64,000 nt of DNA, from positions 4,499,502 through 4,563,501 of the forward strand of contig NZ_JAGIOC010000001.1 in NCBI RefSeq assembly GCF_017876515.1, given 5' to 3'. The translations under genes were made by a program, and so were the position numbers. The notes beneath the pieces are model-generated. The model searched no databases. It was not told the DNA's origin and was given only the letters and a program-made list of their open reading frames with translations. Shown one piece after another: positions 35,914-44,345 of this stretch. Position 1 is the stretch's first letter, and each line of letters opens with the position of its first letter. Source of the stretch: Brachybacterium fresconis (lineage in GTDB: Bacteria > Actinomycetota > Actinomycetes > Actinomycetales > Dermabacteraceae).

Positions 35914-36157
35914 GAGGACGCTCCTTGACGGTCCGGAGGATGAACTGGCGTTGGCATCCGTCCCGAGCAGCGACCCGAACCCGGTCCAGCGGAATCGGGG
36001 CGCTCGGGTGCACGATAGGACGCGCAACGACGACCCATCTTGTCACATGGGGCGCGGTCTCGCGCCCCAGGGCCCTCGTGAGCTATCCCACCGCCGCCTC
36101 GTCGGCCGCCGGGGCTGGGCCAGGAACCGGACCGGGCTGGACCATGAATCGGACCGG

Positions 36158-36215
36158 GCTGGGCCGGGCTGGACCGGCTGGACCGGCTGGACCGGCTGGA
36201 CCGGGCTGGACCGGG
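36158..36215. repeat. Tandem 9-10-bp units (GGACCGGCT and variants) upstream of tatD
   Basis: At least five near-identical copies form the core; looser copies extend from about 36120 to 36235. Confidence 0.85.
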
Positions 36216-36295
36216 GCCGCGCCAGGAATCTGACCGGGCCGCACCAGGATCGGCACGACGTCGGCCGGACGCGACGATGAGCTCACCGCGCCTTC

Positions 36296-36301
36296 TACCA
36301 T
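36296..36301 (+). promoter_or_regulatory. -10 hexamer TACCAT of tatD
   Basis: It ends 6 nt before ATG 36308, predicting a leaderless mRNA. Confidence 0.5.
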
Positions 36302-36307
36302 GGTCGC

Positions 36308-37270
36308 ATGCCGTCATCGCATGAGACAGAGTCCCCCGCCCCGGTGCGCAACCGCGAGGACATCGACCCCCGCGGACGCTCCCGCGACCGCTCCTGGCCA
36401 CCGGCACCCGATCCGCTGCCGTTCCCGGTGATCGACAACCACTGTCACCTCGACTTCGCCGATGGCGAGCGGTCCCTCAGCATCGATGACCACGTGGCCC
36501 ACGCGGCGGCGGCGGGCATCGACGGGCAGATCACCATCGGCTCCGATCTCGAGGCGGTCCGCTGGACCGCCGCACTCCTGGCCTCCGACGCCTGCCCGCC
36601 ATCGTTGCGCGGCGGCGTCGCCGTCCACCCCAACGAGGCGGCGCTGCACGCCCGCGGCACCGATCATGACGGCGCGGCGCTGATCGGACTCGGCGCCGCG
36701 ATCGCCGAGGTCTCGGAGCTGCTGCGGGGTCCCGGCATGGTCGTGGTGGGCGAGACCGGGCTCGACTGGTTCCGCACGTCCCGCACGGACGAGCAGGCTC
36801 GCGCCGCGCAGATCGAGTCGTTCCGCGCGCACATCGCCCTCGCCAAGGAGCTCGATCTGCCGCTGCAGATCCACGACCGTGACGCCCACCGTGATGTGCT
36901 CGAGGTGCTGGAGGCCGACGGGGCGCCCGAGCGCACCGTGTTCCACTGCTTCTCCGGGGATGCCGAGTTCGCGCGCACCTGCGTGGATCGCGGCTGGTTC
37001 CTCTCCTTCGCCGGCACCGTGACGTTCAAGAACGCCGCCGACCTGCGCGCTGCGCTCACCGAGGTGGGCCTGGGGCGCGTGATGGTCGAGACCGACGCCC
37101 CGTTCCTCACGCCCGTGCCCTACCGGGGTCGGCCGAACTCGTCGTACCTGATCCCGCTGACCATGGCGACCATCGCCGAGGTCACCGATACCTCGTTGGA
37201 GGAGGCCTGTCGCGTGGTCCGCGCCACCACCGAACAGGTCTACGGCTGGCCGGAAACGGTCCGGGCATGA
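36308..37270 (+). CDS. tatD: TatD-family metal-dependent hydrolase/DNase
   Basis: 320 residues. Metal motifs DNHCHLDF, VVVGETGLDWFR, LQIHDRDAHRDVLEVL, VFHCFSGD and VETDAPFLTPVPYRGRPN follow the TatD order. The first 40 residues are a charged, disordered extension. Family members are 3'-5' DNases or related phosphoesterases; the biological role is uncertain. The start is supported by a leaderless promoter. The stop overlaps the rsmA start as ATGA. Confidence 0.93.
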   Translation: MPSSHETESPAPVRNREDIDPRGRSRDRSWPPAPDPLPFPVIDNHCHLDFADGERSLSIDDHVAHAAAAGIDGQITIGSDLEAVRWTAALLASDACPPSLRGGVAVHPNEAALHARGTDHDGAALIGLGAAIAEVSELLRGPGMVVVGETGLDWFRTSRTDEQARAAQIESFRAHIALAKELDLPLQIHDRDAHRDVLEVLEADGAPERTVFHCFSGDAEFARTCVDRGWFLSFAGTVTFKNAADLRAALTEVGLGRVMVETDAPFLTPVPYRGRPNSSYLIPLTMATIAEVTDTSLEEACRVVRATTEQVYGWPETVRA

Positions 37271-38274
37271 GCAGCCGGACGGCGCGCGGCGCGCGAGGGG
37301 CCGACGAGGGCGAGACTCCGTCGGGCGCGGGCGGAGAGTCGTCGCGGGCCGGCCAGGACCCGTCGGCCGGGAGCGCGGAGCCGGCAGCGGAGGGCGCGGA
37401 GCCGATGACCGCAGACCCGCTGCTGACCGCCCGGGACATCCGCGAGCTCGCGGAGACAGCGGGAATCCACCCCTCGAAGCAGCGCGGCCAGAACTTCGTG
37501 ATGGATCCCAACACCGTGCGCACCATCGTCGGCCGCGCCGGCATCGAGCCGGGCCAGGCCGCGCTCGAGGTGGGGCCGGGACTCGGCTCCCTCACCCTCG
37601 GGCTGCTCGACGCCGGGGCCGACGTCGTGGCGGTCGAGCTGGACCGAGGTCTCGCCGAGCTGCTGCCGCAGACGCTGCGGGCCCGGGGGATCGGTGAGGA
37701 CCGCTTCCGCCTGGTGCACGATGATGCTCTGCGCGTCGAAGAGCTCCCCGACCTGCCCCGGGCCGGAGCGCCGACCGTCCTGGTCGCGAATCTGCCCTAC
37801 AACGTGGCCACCCCCATCCTGCTGACGATGCTGGAGCGCTTCGAGTCCATCCGCTCTGCGCTGGTCATGGTGCAGTCCGAGGTCGTCGACCGTCTCACCG
37901 CAGGACCGGGGTCGCGCACCTATGGCGGCCCCAGCGTCAAGGCCGCCTGGTATGGCCGCGCCGTGCATGCGGGACGCATCTCCCGGCAGATCTTCTGGCC
38001 GGTCCCCAACGTCGACTCCGCGCTGGTCGAGCTGGTGCGCTACGACGAGCCGCTGGGCACCGCGGCGGAGCGCGAGCAGGTGTTCGCCGTGGTCGACGCC
38101 GCTTTCGCCCAGCGCCGCAAGACCCTGCGCGCCGCCCTCGCGACGTGGGCGGGGAGCCCGACCCGCTCCGAGGAGATCCTGCGCGCCGCCGCCATCGATC
38201 CGAGCGCACGGGGGGAGACGCTGGAGATCGAGCAGTTCCGCGCGATCGCCCGGGTGAGCAGCGCGACCACCTGA
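37267..38274 (+). CDS. rsmA: RsmA (KsgA), 16S rRNA dimethyladenosine transferase
   Basis: 335 residues. It dimethylates two adjacent adenines near the 3' end of 16S rRNA. SAM-binding ALEVGPGLGSLTLGLL and the catalytic NLPYNVATPIL motif are clear, and KQRGQNFVMDPNT precedes the core. The first 46 residues are Ala/Gly/Glu-rich and may be dispensable; an internal ATG precedes TADPLLTARD. ATGA coupling with tatD favours the long form. ispE, which normally follows rsmA in actinobacteria, is not here. Confidence 0.95.
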   Translation: MSSRTARGARGADEGETPSGAGGESSRAGQDPSAGSAEPAAEGAEPMTADPLLTARDIRELAETAGIHPSKQRGQNFVMDPNTVRTIVGRAGIEPGQAALEVGPGLGSLTLGLLDAGADVVAVELDRGLAELLPQTLRARGIGEDRFRLVHDDALRVEELPDLPRAGAPTVLVANLPYNVATPILLTMLERFESIRSALVMVQSEVVDRLTAGPGSRTYGGPSVKAAWYGRAVHAGRISRQIFWPVPNVDSALVELVRYDEPLGTAAEREQVFAVVDAAFAQRRKTLRAALATWAGSPTRSEEILRAAAIDPSARGETLEIEQFRAIARVSSATT

Positions 38275-38641
38275 CGACGGGCGTGGGGAAACGCGTGACG
38301 GAGCCGCCCTCCGCGTCGGTCGTTCGGGGCTGTTTCTTCGTGGTTCGGGAGTGATTGTGCATCCTCCACAATCCTTGTTTGTCCACATTTATTAAGGCTG
38401 TCTTGACAAGGGTGGCAGAGTGCTGCTCTGTGGGCAGAGAAGCAGACCCAGGGTGACGGCGGAAGCGATCGTGACCTGCACAGAAGATCCGGTAGTTCCG
38501 TGCGGGTGAGCGTCCTCGAGTCACACGTTCCTCTCTTTGGCCTTCCTCCCCAGAGGGTGGTTATCCACATTCTGCGACGATCTTCGAAGAATTCCGTCGT
38601 GACTCTTCAGTAAGTCGAACAGGCATGCGATACTGGATGGC
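38275..38641. other. AT-richer gene-free stretch with two DnaA-box-like sites
   Basis: 367 bases between rsmA and the HNH gene, visibly less GC-rich than the surroundings. Contains TTGTCCACA (38379-38387) and TTATCCACA (38561-38569), both matching DnaA-box forms, and TTGACA at 38403-38408 without a convincing -10. No open frame of note. Confidence 0.5.
38606..38634 (+). promoter_or_regulatory. Promoter of the DUF222/HNH gene
   Basis: TTCAGT (38606-38611), 17-bp spacer, GATACT (38629-38634), then 7 nt to the ATG at 38642, a leaderless arrangement. Confidence 0.5.
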
Positions 38642-40522
38642 ATGGATGACGAGTTCGAGGGTGCGGAGACCGCGGGAGCAGGCGATGGCTCCACCGGTGG
38701 TCCCGCTGCGCCCTCCACCGGCGGTCCCGCCGGATCCTCGACGGATGGCCCCGCTGGATCCTCGACGGATGGCTCTGCTGGGTCGTCGACGGGTGGTCGC
38801 GGGGTGGAGGTCGCGGCCGGTGACGGCGGGGTCGTGGTCGGGGGTGTGGAGCTGTCTGCGGTGATCGGGGTGCTCGCGGAGCTGGGTGCGCGGGGGTCTT
38901 CCTCTCTGGAGGGACTGTCGGGGGTCGAGACGATCCGGGTTCTGACGGGACTGCGGGAACTGTCCTCGGCGATGGCAGCGGTCCAGGCCCGGGCACTGGT
39001 GCATCTGGAGACAGCGGCGAAGGACGACGCGCTGGCGCGGGGCGAGAGGGGCCGGGCAGCGGTGAAGACCGCACGGTCGGAGGCATCATTCGCGTTGAAG
39101 GCCTCCCCGGCCGCGGCGGGACAGACGATGTCCAGCTCCCGACGCCTGGTCGCCTCGATGCCGGGAATGGTCGCGGCCCTGTCACGGGGACAGGCCTCGC
39201 CGGCAGCCGCGCACCGGGTGGGAAAGGTCCTCGCCTCGGCCAGCCCGGCACTGCGCAGCGAGGTCGATGAGGTCCTCACCGAGCGTCTGACCGATCTGGA
39301 GGGGTGCGGGGTCGAGGAATGGGGCAGCGAGACCGAGAAGGTCCTGCACGCCCTGGACCCCGACGGGGCGGCGGGCCGGCACCTGCGCGCTCGTCAGCAG
39401 CGTGGGGTCACGATGCGTCGCGGAGAGGACGGGATGTCCACCCTGACCGCGCGGGTCAGCGCGATGGACGCGGCCCGGATCCGCAAACGACTGGCGCTGG
39501 GGGCGGAGAAAGCCCGAGTCGGTGGGGACCGGCGCGGTCACCAGCAGATCATGGCCGACCAGTTCGTCGATGTGCTGCTGGACCGTGGCGCACGCGAGGG
39601 GCCCGGGAGCGTCGGGGTGACGACGATGGAGATCGGGGTGATCATCACCGACCGGTCGCTGCTGGCCCCCGCCCACGCTGATGCGGCAGTGATCGAGGGC
39701 GTCGGCTCGGTGCCGTACGAGCACGTGCGAGAGGAGATGCTGCAGGCCATCACCGCGGCGAACGGTCCGGGGGTGAAGCTGGCGCTGCGGAACCTGTATA
39801 TCGATCCCGAGGATGGGCAGCTGGTCGCGGTCCAGTCCCGCTCCCGCGCGTTCCCGCCCGCCCTGTCACGGTTTCTGCGGTGGTCCCACCTGACCTGCCG
39901 GGCACCGTACTGTGACGCGCCGATCCGGCAGATCGACCACATCACCCCGCACGCCCGCGGTGGGGCGACGTCGCGGGACAACGGCAACAGCCTGTGCGCG
40001 GGAGACAACCAGAAGGAAGAAGCCGGCGTCACCGCCCGGGTGATCACCGACGCGCACGGCCGGCGGGCCAGTGTGGAGTGGACGACGAGATACGGGCAGA
40101 AAGCCCGCCGGGCGGGACACAGCTTCGACCCGGTCGGTACCGCCCGCCACCGCCTGGCCCGACGCCCCACCCCCGCCGACCCCGCCGACCCCTGCGACCC
40201 CGCCACTACCGTGCGGACGCGGTGGACTGCCTGGGTGATCGAGGGTATGCACGGGCCGGTCCCAGCCAGGACCGGGACCACGGCCACGCTGGAGAAGGCC
40301 CTGGACCGCGTCGGACGATCCACGACCACGACCACCAGCCCCCACCTCGCCGCAGACGGATGGCCCGGATACCGCCGCTACCAGCACACCGGCCGCACCG
40401 ACCTCATCGTCACCCCCGACCTCATCTTCACCACCAACCACACCCACCCCGACCAACCTGACCGGATGCAGGACGCGACAGGGGACGGCAGGACGCGAGG
40501 CATCATGCCCCGGTGGACTTGA
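38642..40522 (+). CDS. DUF222 protein with C-terminal HNH nuclease domain
   Basis: 626 residues. A Gly/Ser/Pro/Thr repeat region (about 10-55), the helical DUF222 domain (about 70-380), then an HNH module near 420-465 with CRAPYCDAPIRQIDHITPHARGG and DNGNSLC. The 150-residue C-terminus is rich in Thr, Pro, Asp and Arg. This family is present in many copies in actinobacterial genomes and is often linked to mobile DNA, but the cutting target is unknown. It sits where ispE would normally be, behind an AT-richer spacer, suggesting insertion. Confidence 0.88.
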   Translation: MDDEFEGAETAGAGDGSTGGPAAPSTGGPAGSSTDGPAGSSTDGSAGSSTGGRGVEVAAGDGGVVVGGVELSAVIGVLAELGARGSSSLEGLSGVETIRVLTGLRELSSAMAAVQARALVHLETAAKDDALARGERGRAAVKTARSEASFALKASPAAAGQTMSSSRRLVASMPGMVAALSRGQASPAAAHRVGKVLASASPALRSEVDEVLTERLTDLEGCGVEEWGSETEKVLHALDPDGAAGRHLRARQQRGVTMRRGEDGMSTLTARVSAMDAARIRKRLALGAEKARVGGDRRGHQQIMADQFVDVLLDRGAREGPGSVGVTTMEIGVIITDRSLLAPAHADAAVIEGVGSVPYEHVREEMLQAITAANGPGVKLALRNLYIDPEDGQLVAVQSRSRAFPPALSRFLRWSHLTCRAPYCDAPIRQIDHITPHARGGATSRDNGNSLCAGDNQKEEAGVTARVITDAHGRRASVEWTTRYGQKARRAGHSFDPVGTARHRLARRPTPADPADPCDPATTVRTRWTAWVIEGMHGPVPARTGTTATLEKALDRVGRSTTTTTSPHLAADGWPGYRRYQHTGRTDLIVTPDLIFTTNHTHPDQPDRMQDATGDGRTRGIMPRWT

Positions 40523-40565
40523 GCCAGGGACGGGCGAGGGAGTGGTGCGGCGGGGTTGAGCGTCG

Positions 40566-42458
40566 TCAGCCCACCAGGTCGGACAGCTCCAACCAGCGCT
40601 CCTCGAGCCCCTCGATCTCGGCCTCGACCGCCCGCAGATCCGCAGTGATGGTCTGCAGCCCCTGGTAATCGGACTGATCATGCGCCGCAAGCTTCTCGTG
40701 CAGCGTCCCGGTCTGCTGGGACAGCTTCTCCATCCGCCGCTCCACGGAGCTGAGCTCCTTCTGAGCGGAGCGCGCCTCAGCTCCGGAGAGGGCCGAGGCG
40801 GCCGATTGTCCGCCGCCGGTCCCATCGGTCTCGGGTGCTGCAAAGGACCCAGACCCTTCTGGGGAGCGAGCAGAGTCCGCGACACGAGTCTGCGGCGGGG
40901 CGGCGGCGCTCCCAGCGTCTGCGCCGCGACCCGCTGCTGCTCCGGGAGACGTTTCGGCGGCCTTGCGCAGCTCGATGTACTGCTCCACGCCCCCGGGAAC
41001 GTGGCGCACCGTGCCGTCGAGCACCGCGTACTGGGTGTCCGTGACGCGCTCGAGCAGGTAGCGATCGTGGGAGACCACGATCAGCGGCCCCGGCCAGGTG
41101 TCCAGCAGGTCCTCCATCGCCGCGAGCATGTCGGTGTCCATGTCGTTCGTCGGCTCGTCGAGCACCAGGATGTTGGGTTCCTCGAGCAGCGTCAGCAGCA
41201 GGTTCAACCGTCGCTGCTGACCACCGGAGAGCTCCCCGACCTTCACCTTCTGATGTGCCGTGGTGAAACCGAGTCGTTCCAGCAGCTGACCGGGGGAGAC
41301 GTCGTCCTTGCCCGCGCGGTAGGAGCTGCGGTATCGGCCGACCACGTCACTGACCCGCGAGTTCACATGCTCCTGCAATCCCTCGATCCGCTGCGACACC
41401 TGGCGCACCGTGACCGTCTTGCCTCGCTTGACGCGCCCGGCCTGCGGCGCGAGGTCCCCGGTGATCAGCGCGAGCAGCGTCGATTTGCCGGCGCCGTTCG
41501 GCCCGAGCACCCCGATGCGGTCCGCCGCGCCGATGTGCAGCGTCACGTCGTGCAGGACCTGCACGTCCCCGTAGCCCGCGTCGACATCGAGCACGTCGAT
41601 CACGTCGCGTCCCAGGCGCGAGGTGGCGAGCTGGGTCAGCTCGACGGTGTCGCGCACCGGCGGTTCGTCGTCGATCAGCTCGTTCGCGGCGTCGATGCGG
41701 AACTTCGGCTTCGAGGTGCGGGCCGGGGCACCACGACGCAGCCAGGCGAGCTCCTTGCGCATCAGGTTCTGCCGCTTCGCCTCCACGGCGGCGGCCTGAC
41801 GGTCGCGCTCCACGCGCTGCAGGACGTAGGCGGCGTACCCGCCCTCGAAGGGGTCGACCACCCCGTCGTGCACCTCCCACATCCGGGTGCAGACCGCGTC
41901 GAGGAACCAGCGGTCGTGGGTGACCACCACGAGTCCGCCGTCCTTCGGCGTCCAGCGCCGACGCAGGTGCTCGGCGAGCCAGGCGATGCCCTCCACGTCG
42001 AGATGGTTGGTGGGCTCGTCCAGCAGCAGCACGTCCCAGTCGCCGACCAGCAGCTCCGCCAGGTGCACCCGGCGCAGCTGACCACCGGAGAGGTCCGCCA
42101 GGGGCGTCTCCAGATCCAACTCCTGGAGCAGCCCGGCCAGGACGTCCCGGATCCGCGGATCGGAGGCCCATTCGTACTCGGGGCGTTCACCCACCACGCG
42201 CTGGCGGATCGTCGTGTCCTCGGTGGCCTCGTCCTGCTGGCCCAGGACACCGACGTGGACCCCGCCGCGCACGGTGACCCGGCCCGAATCCGGGTCCTGG
42301 AGCCGGGCGAGCAGACGCAGCAGCGTCGACTTGCCGTCGCCGTTGCGTCCGACCACTCCGATGCGGTCGCCCTCGTCGATCCCGAGGGTGACGTCCTCGA
42401 GCAGGACGCGGTCGGGCAGGGAGACGTGCAGGGACTGGGTACCGAGCAGATGGGCCAT
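40566..42458 (-). CDS. ABC-F family ATPase (Uup-like)
   Basis: 630 residues and no membrane segment. There are two ATPase modules: Walker A GRNGDGKST and LSGGQLRR in the first, GPNGAGKST and LSGGQQRR in the second, with LLLDEPTNHLD and LVLDEPTNDMD. The linker between modules is short, and a C-terminal coiled coil (about 555-630) resembles the DNA- or ribosome-binding tail of Uup. ABC-F proteins act on ribosomes, and Uup types also affect DNA and ribosome assembly. It converges on the HNH gene with only 43 bases between the stops. Confidence 0.92.
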   Translation of the reverse strand: MAHLLGTQSLHVSLPDRVLLEDVTLGIDEGDRIGVVGRNGDGKSTLLRLLARLQDPDSGRVTVRGGVHVGVLGQQDEATEDTTIRQRVVGERPEYEWASDPRIRDVLAGLLQELDLETPLADLSGGQLRRVHLAELLVGDWDVLLLDEPTNHLDVEGIAWLAEHLRRRWTPKDGGLVVVTHDRWFLDAVCTRMWEVHDGVVDPFEGGYAAYVLQRVERDRQAAAVEAKRQNLMRKELAWLRRGAPARTSKPKFRIDAANELIDDEPPVRDTVELTQLATSRLGRDVIDVLDVDAGYGDVQVLHDVTLHIGAADRIGVLGPNGAGKSTLLALITGDLAPQAGRVKRGKTVTVRQVSQRIEGLQEHVNSRVSDVVGRYRSSYRAGKDDVSPGQLLERLGFTTAHQKVKVGELSGGQQRRLNLLLTLLEEPNILVLDEPTNDMDTDMLAAMEDLLDTWPGPLIVVSHDRYLLERVTDTQYAVLDGTVRHVPGGVEQYIELRKAAETSPGAAAGRGADAGSAAAPPQTRVADSARSPEGSGSFAAPETDGTGGGQSAASALSGAEARSAQKELSSVERRMEKLSQQTGTLHEKLAAHDQSDYQGLQTITADLRAVEAEIEGLEERWLELSDLVG

Positions 42459-42671
42459 TCAGAGGTGTCCTTCACGAAGCAGTGGCGGCGAGATGTGCGC
42501 CAGATCAGATGGTCGCAAGTTCAGATGGTCGCGTGATGAGGTGTGCGCGCGACGGGGTGGGCGTCCGACGGGGTGGGCAGTGTGGCCGGGGATGGGCAGC
42601 GCGGCCGGAGTGGGGAGCGCGGCAGGGGTGGTTGTGGGAGCGGGATGCGCCGCGGCGGGCGGTCCACGCGA

Positions 42672-43211
42672 TCAGCCCTGCACGGGGTCGTCCATCTCGA
42701 AGGTCAGCAGCAGCGAGCGGAGGGTATCGGCGAGCGCCGTGCGGCCATCGGCGTCCAGCGGTCGCAGCAGGTCGCGCTCTGCTGCGAGCAGGCTCTCCAT
42801 GGCGTCGTCGACGCGGCGAACACCCTCCGACTGCAGGCGGACCTCGACGGCGCGCCCGTCCCGGGGACTGCGGTTCTTGCTGACCAGACCGCGCGCCACC
42901 AGCTTGTCGATGCGCGTGGTCATGGTGCCGCTGGTGACGAGCGTCTGCTGCATCAGGGCACCGGGGGAGAGGGCGTCGTCACCGCTGCGGCGCAGCGCCG
43001 AGAGCATGTCGAACTCCCAGCCCTCGAGGCCGGCGGCCGTGAAGGAATCGCGGCGGGCGGTCTCCAGGAAGCGCGCCAGGCGGGAGATGCGGGAGAAGAC
43101 GGCCAGCGGATCGGTGTCCAGGTCGCCGCGAGCCCGTTCCCAGCCCTCGATGATGCGGTCGACCTCGTCGAGGCGCGGCGCGGCGGCGTCATCAGGCGTG
43201 GTGGTGGGCAT
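42672..43211 (-). CDS. MarR-family regulator
   Basis: 179 residues. Winged helix with LEGWEFDMLSALRRSGDDALSPGALMQQTLVTSGTMTTRIDKLVARGLVSKNRSPRDGRAVEVRL (about 62-128). A TAGACT box 6 nt upstream predicts a leaderless mRNA. The target and ligand are not evident. The spacer 42459-42671 before the ABC-F gene holds only GC-rich degenerate repeats. Confidence 0.9.
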   Translation of the reverse strand: MPTTTPDDAAAPRLDEVDRIIEGWERARGDLDTDPLAVFSRISRLARFLETARRDSFTAAGLEGWEFDMLSALRRSGDDALSPGALMQQTLVTSGTMTTRIDKLVARGLVSKNRSPRDGRAVEVRLQSEGVRRVDDAMESLLAAERDLLRPLDADGRTALADTLRSLLLTFEMDDPVQG

Positions 43212-43217
43212 GCGCTG

Positions 43218-43223
43218 AGTCTA
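43218..43223 (-). promoter_or_regulatory. -10 hexamer TAGACT of the MarR gene
   Basis: Minus strand; it ends 6 nt before ATG 43211. Confidence 0.5.
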
Positions 43224-43399
43224 GGGCGCGCTCGGTCCGAGAGGGAGGGTGGGTCGCTCGTGCGTGGTCCGTGACACCGTCGAGCGCGCTGCCTCGGTGG
43301 CCGCCATCGGGCGCGTGGCGCCGGCTGATGCCGGCGGGCGGGTGGCGCCGGCTGACGCGGAGGGGCGTGCGCGACCCCGGCTGACACCGCCGGGAGCGC

Positions 43400-44047
43400 T
43401 CAGCCCCGGGAGTCGGCGCGCAGCGACGGCTCCTTCTGCAGCGCCCCCAGCCCGTACCAGGACAGGTTCACCATGCGCGCGGCGACGATCTCCTTCGCGG
43501 GCTGGCGGGTCTCCAACCACCATTGGCCCGTGTACGCGACCATCCCCACCAGCATCTGCGCGTACATCGTCGCGTCCTGGGTGGGGTAGGAGTACAGCCG
43601 CAGCTGGGCGGCGAGGATCTCCTCGACCCGCTGGGCGACGTCGGTCAGCAAGGACGAGAAGGTGCCGCCGGTCTGGCTGACGGGGGAGTCCCGCACCAGG
43701 ATCCGGAATCCGTCCTCGTTCTCGTCGATGTAGGCCAGGAATGCGGTCGCGGCCCGCTCCATGAGCAGGCGCGGATGGGTGCGCTGATCGCGCAGGGCGT
43801 GCCCGAGCGCGGCCAGCAGGGTGGAGACCTCGCGGTCGACGACGACCGCGTACAGCCCCTCCTTGCCCCCGAAGTGCTCGTAGACGATCGGCTTGGAGAC
43901 CGTCGCCCGGGCGGCGATCTCCTCGACGCTGGCCATGTCGAAGCCCCTCTCGGCGAAGACCTGCCGCCCGACCATCACGAGCTGCTCGCGTCGTTCCCGT
44001 CCCGTCATCCGGGTCGATCGGCCGCGAGGGCCTCCGCTGTCCGCCAT
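43400..44047 (-). CDS. TetR-family regulator
   Basis: 215 residues. The N-terminal helix-turn-helix (about 15-65) reads RREQLVMVGRQVFAERGFDMASVEEIAARATVSKPIVYEHFGGKEGLYAVVVDRE, a standard TetR operator domain. The rest is all-helical with Trp/Tyr residues suited to a hydrophobic ligand. The gene next to it is tRNA-Gln, so the regulated target may lie elsewhere or be the gene itself. The spacer 43212-43399 carries two copies of a GTGGCGCCGGCTGA-like repeat. Confidence 0.9.
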   Translation of the reverse strand: MADSGGPRGRSTRMTGRERREQLVMVGRQVFAERGFDMASVEEIAARATVSKPIVYEHFGGKEGLYAVVVDREVSTLLAALGHALRDQRTHPRLLMERAATAFLAYIDENEDGFRILVRDSPVSQTGGTFSSLLTDVAQRVEEILAAQLRLYSYPTQDATMYAQMLVGMVAYTGQWWLETRQPAKEIVAARMVNLSWYGLGALQKEPSLRADSRG

Positions 44048-44212
44048 GGCGCGAGTCTCCCACAGGCGTGGCCGGCACCACCCGGCCTCCGCGCTGATCC
44101 GGTCCGGGAGCCAGGACGCGGACGTTAGGATTCGGGTGCGCTCGATGCCTTCGCCCCTGCCGCCGACCCCTCGGTCGTCGACGCCGGTCGGTCGAGGGTG
44201 CCGGAGGCGCGG

Positions 44213-44284
44213 TCCGCCATGGTGTAATCGGCAACACCTCAGATTTTGGTTCTGAAGTTTCAGGTTCGAGTCCTGATGGCGGAA
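44213..44284 (+). tRNA. tRNA-Gln (anticodon TTG)
   Basis: The acceptor TCCGCCA pairs with TGGCGGA over 7 bp. The anticodon arm TCAGA-TTTTGGT-TCTGA gives anticodon TTG, and the T-arm CAGGTTCGAGTCCTG is present. It lies 61 bases before glmU, a standard actinobacterial order. Confidence 0.97.
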
Positions 44285-44345
44285 CGCTCACCGCCCTGGG
44301 GCGGTGTCGCCGCACCACACCCGTCGATCCCGAGGAGCTGCCGAC

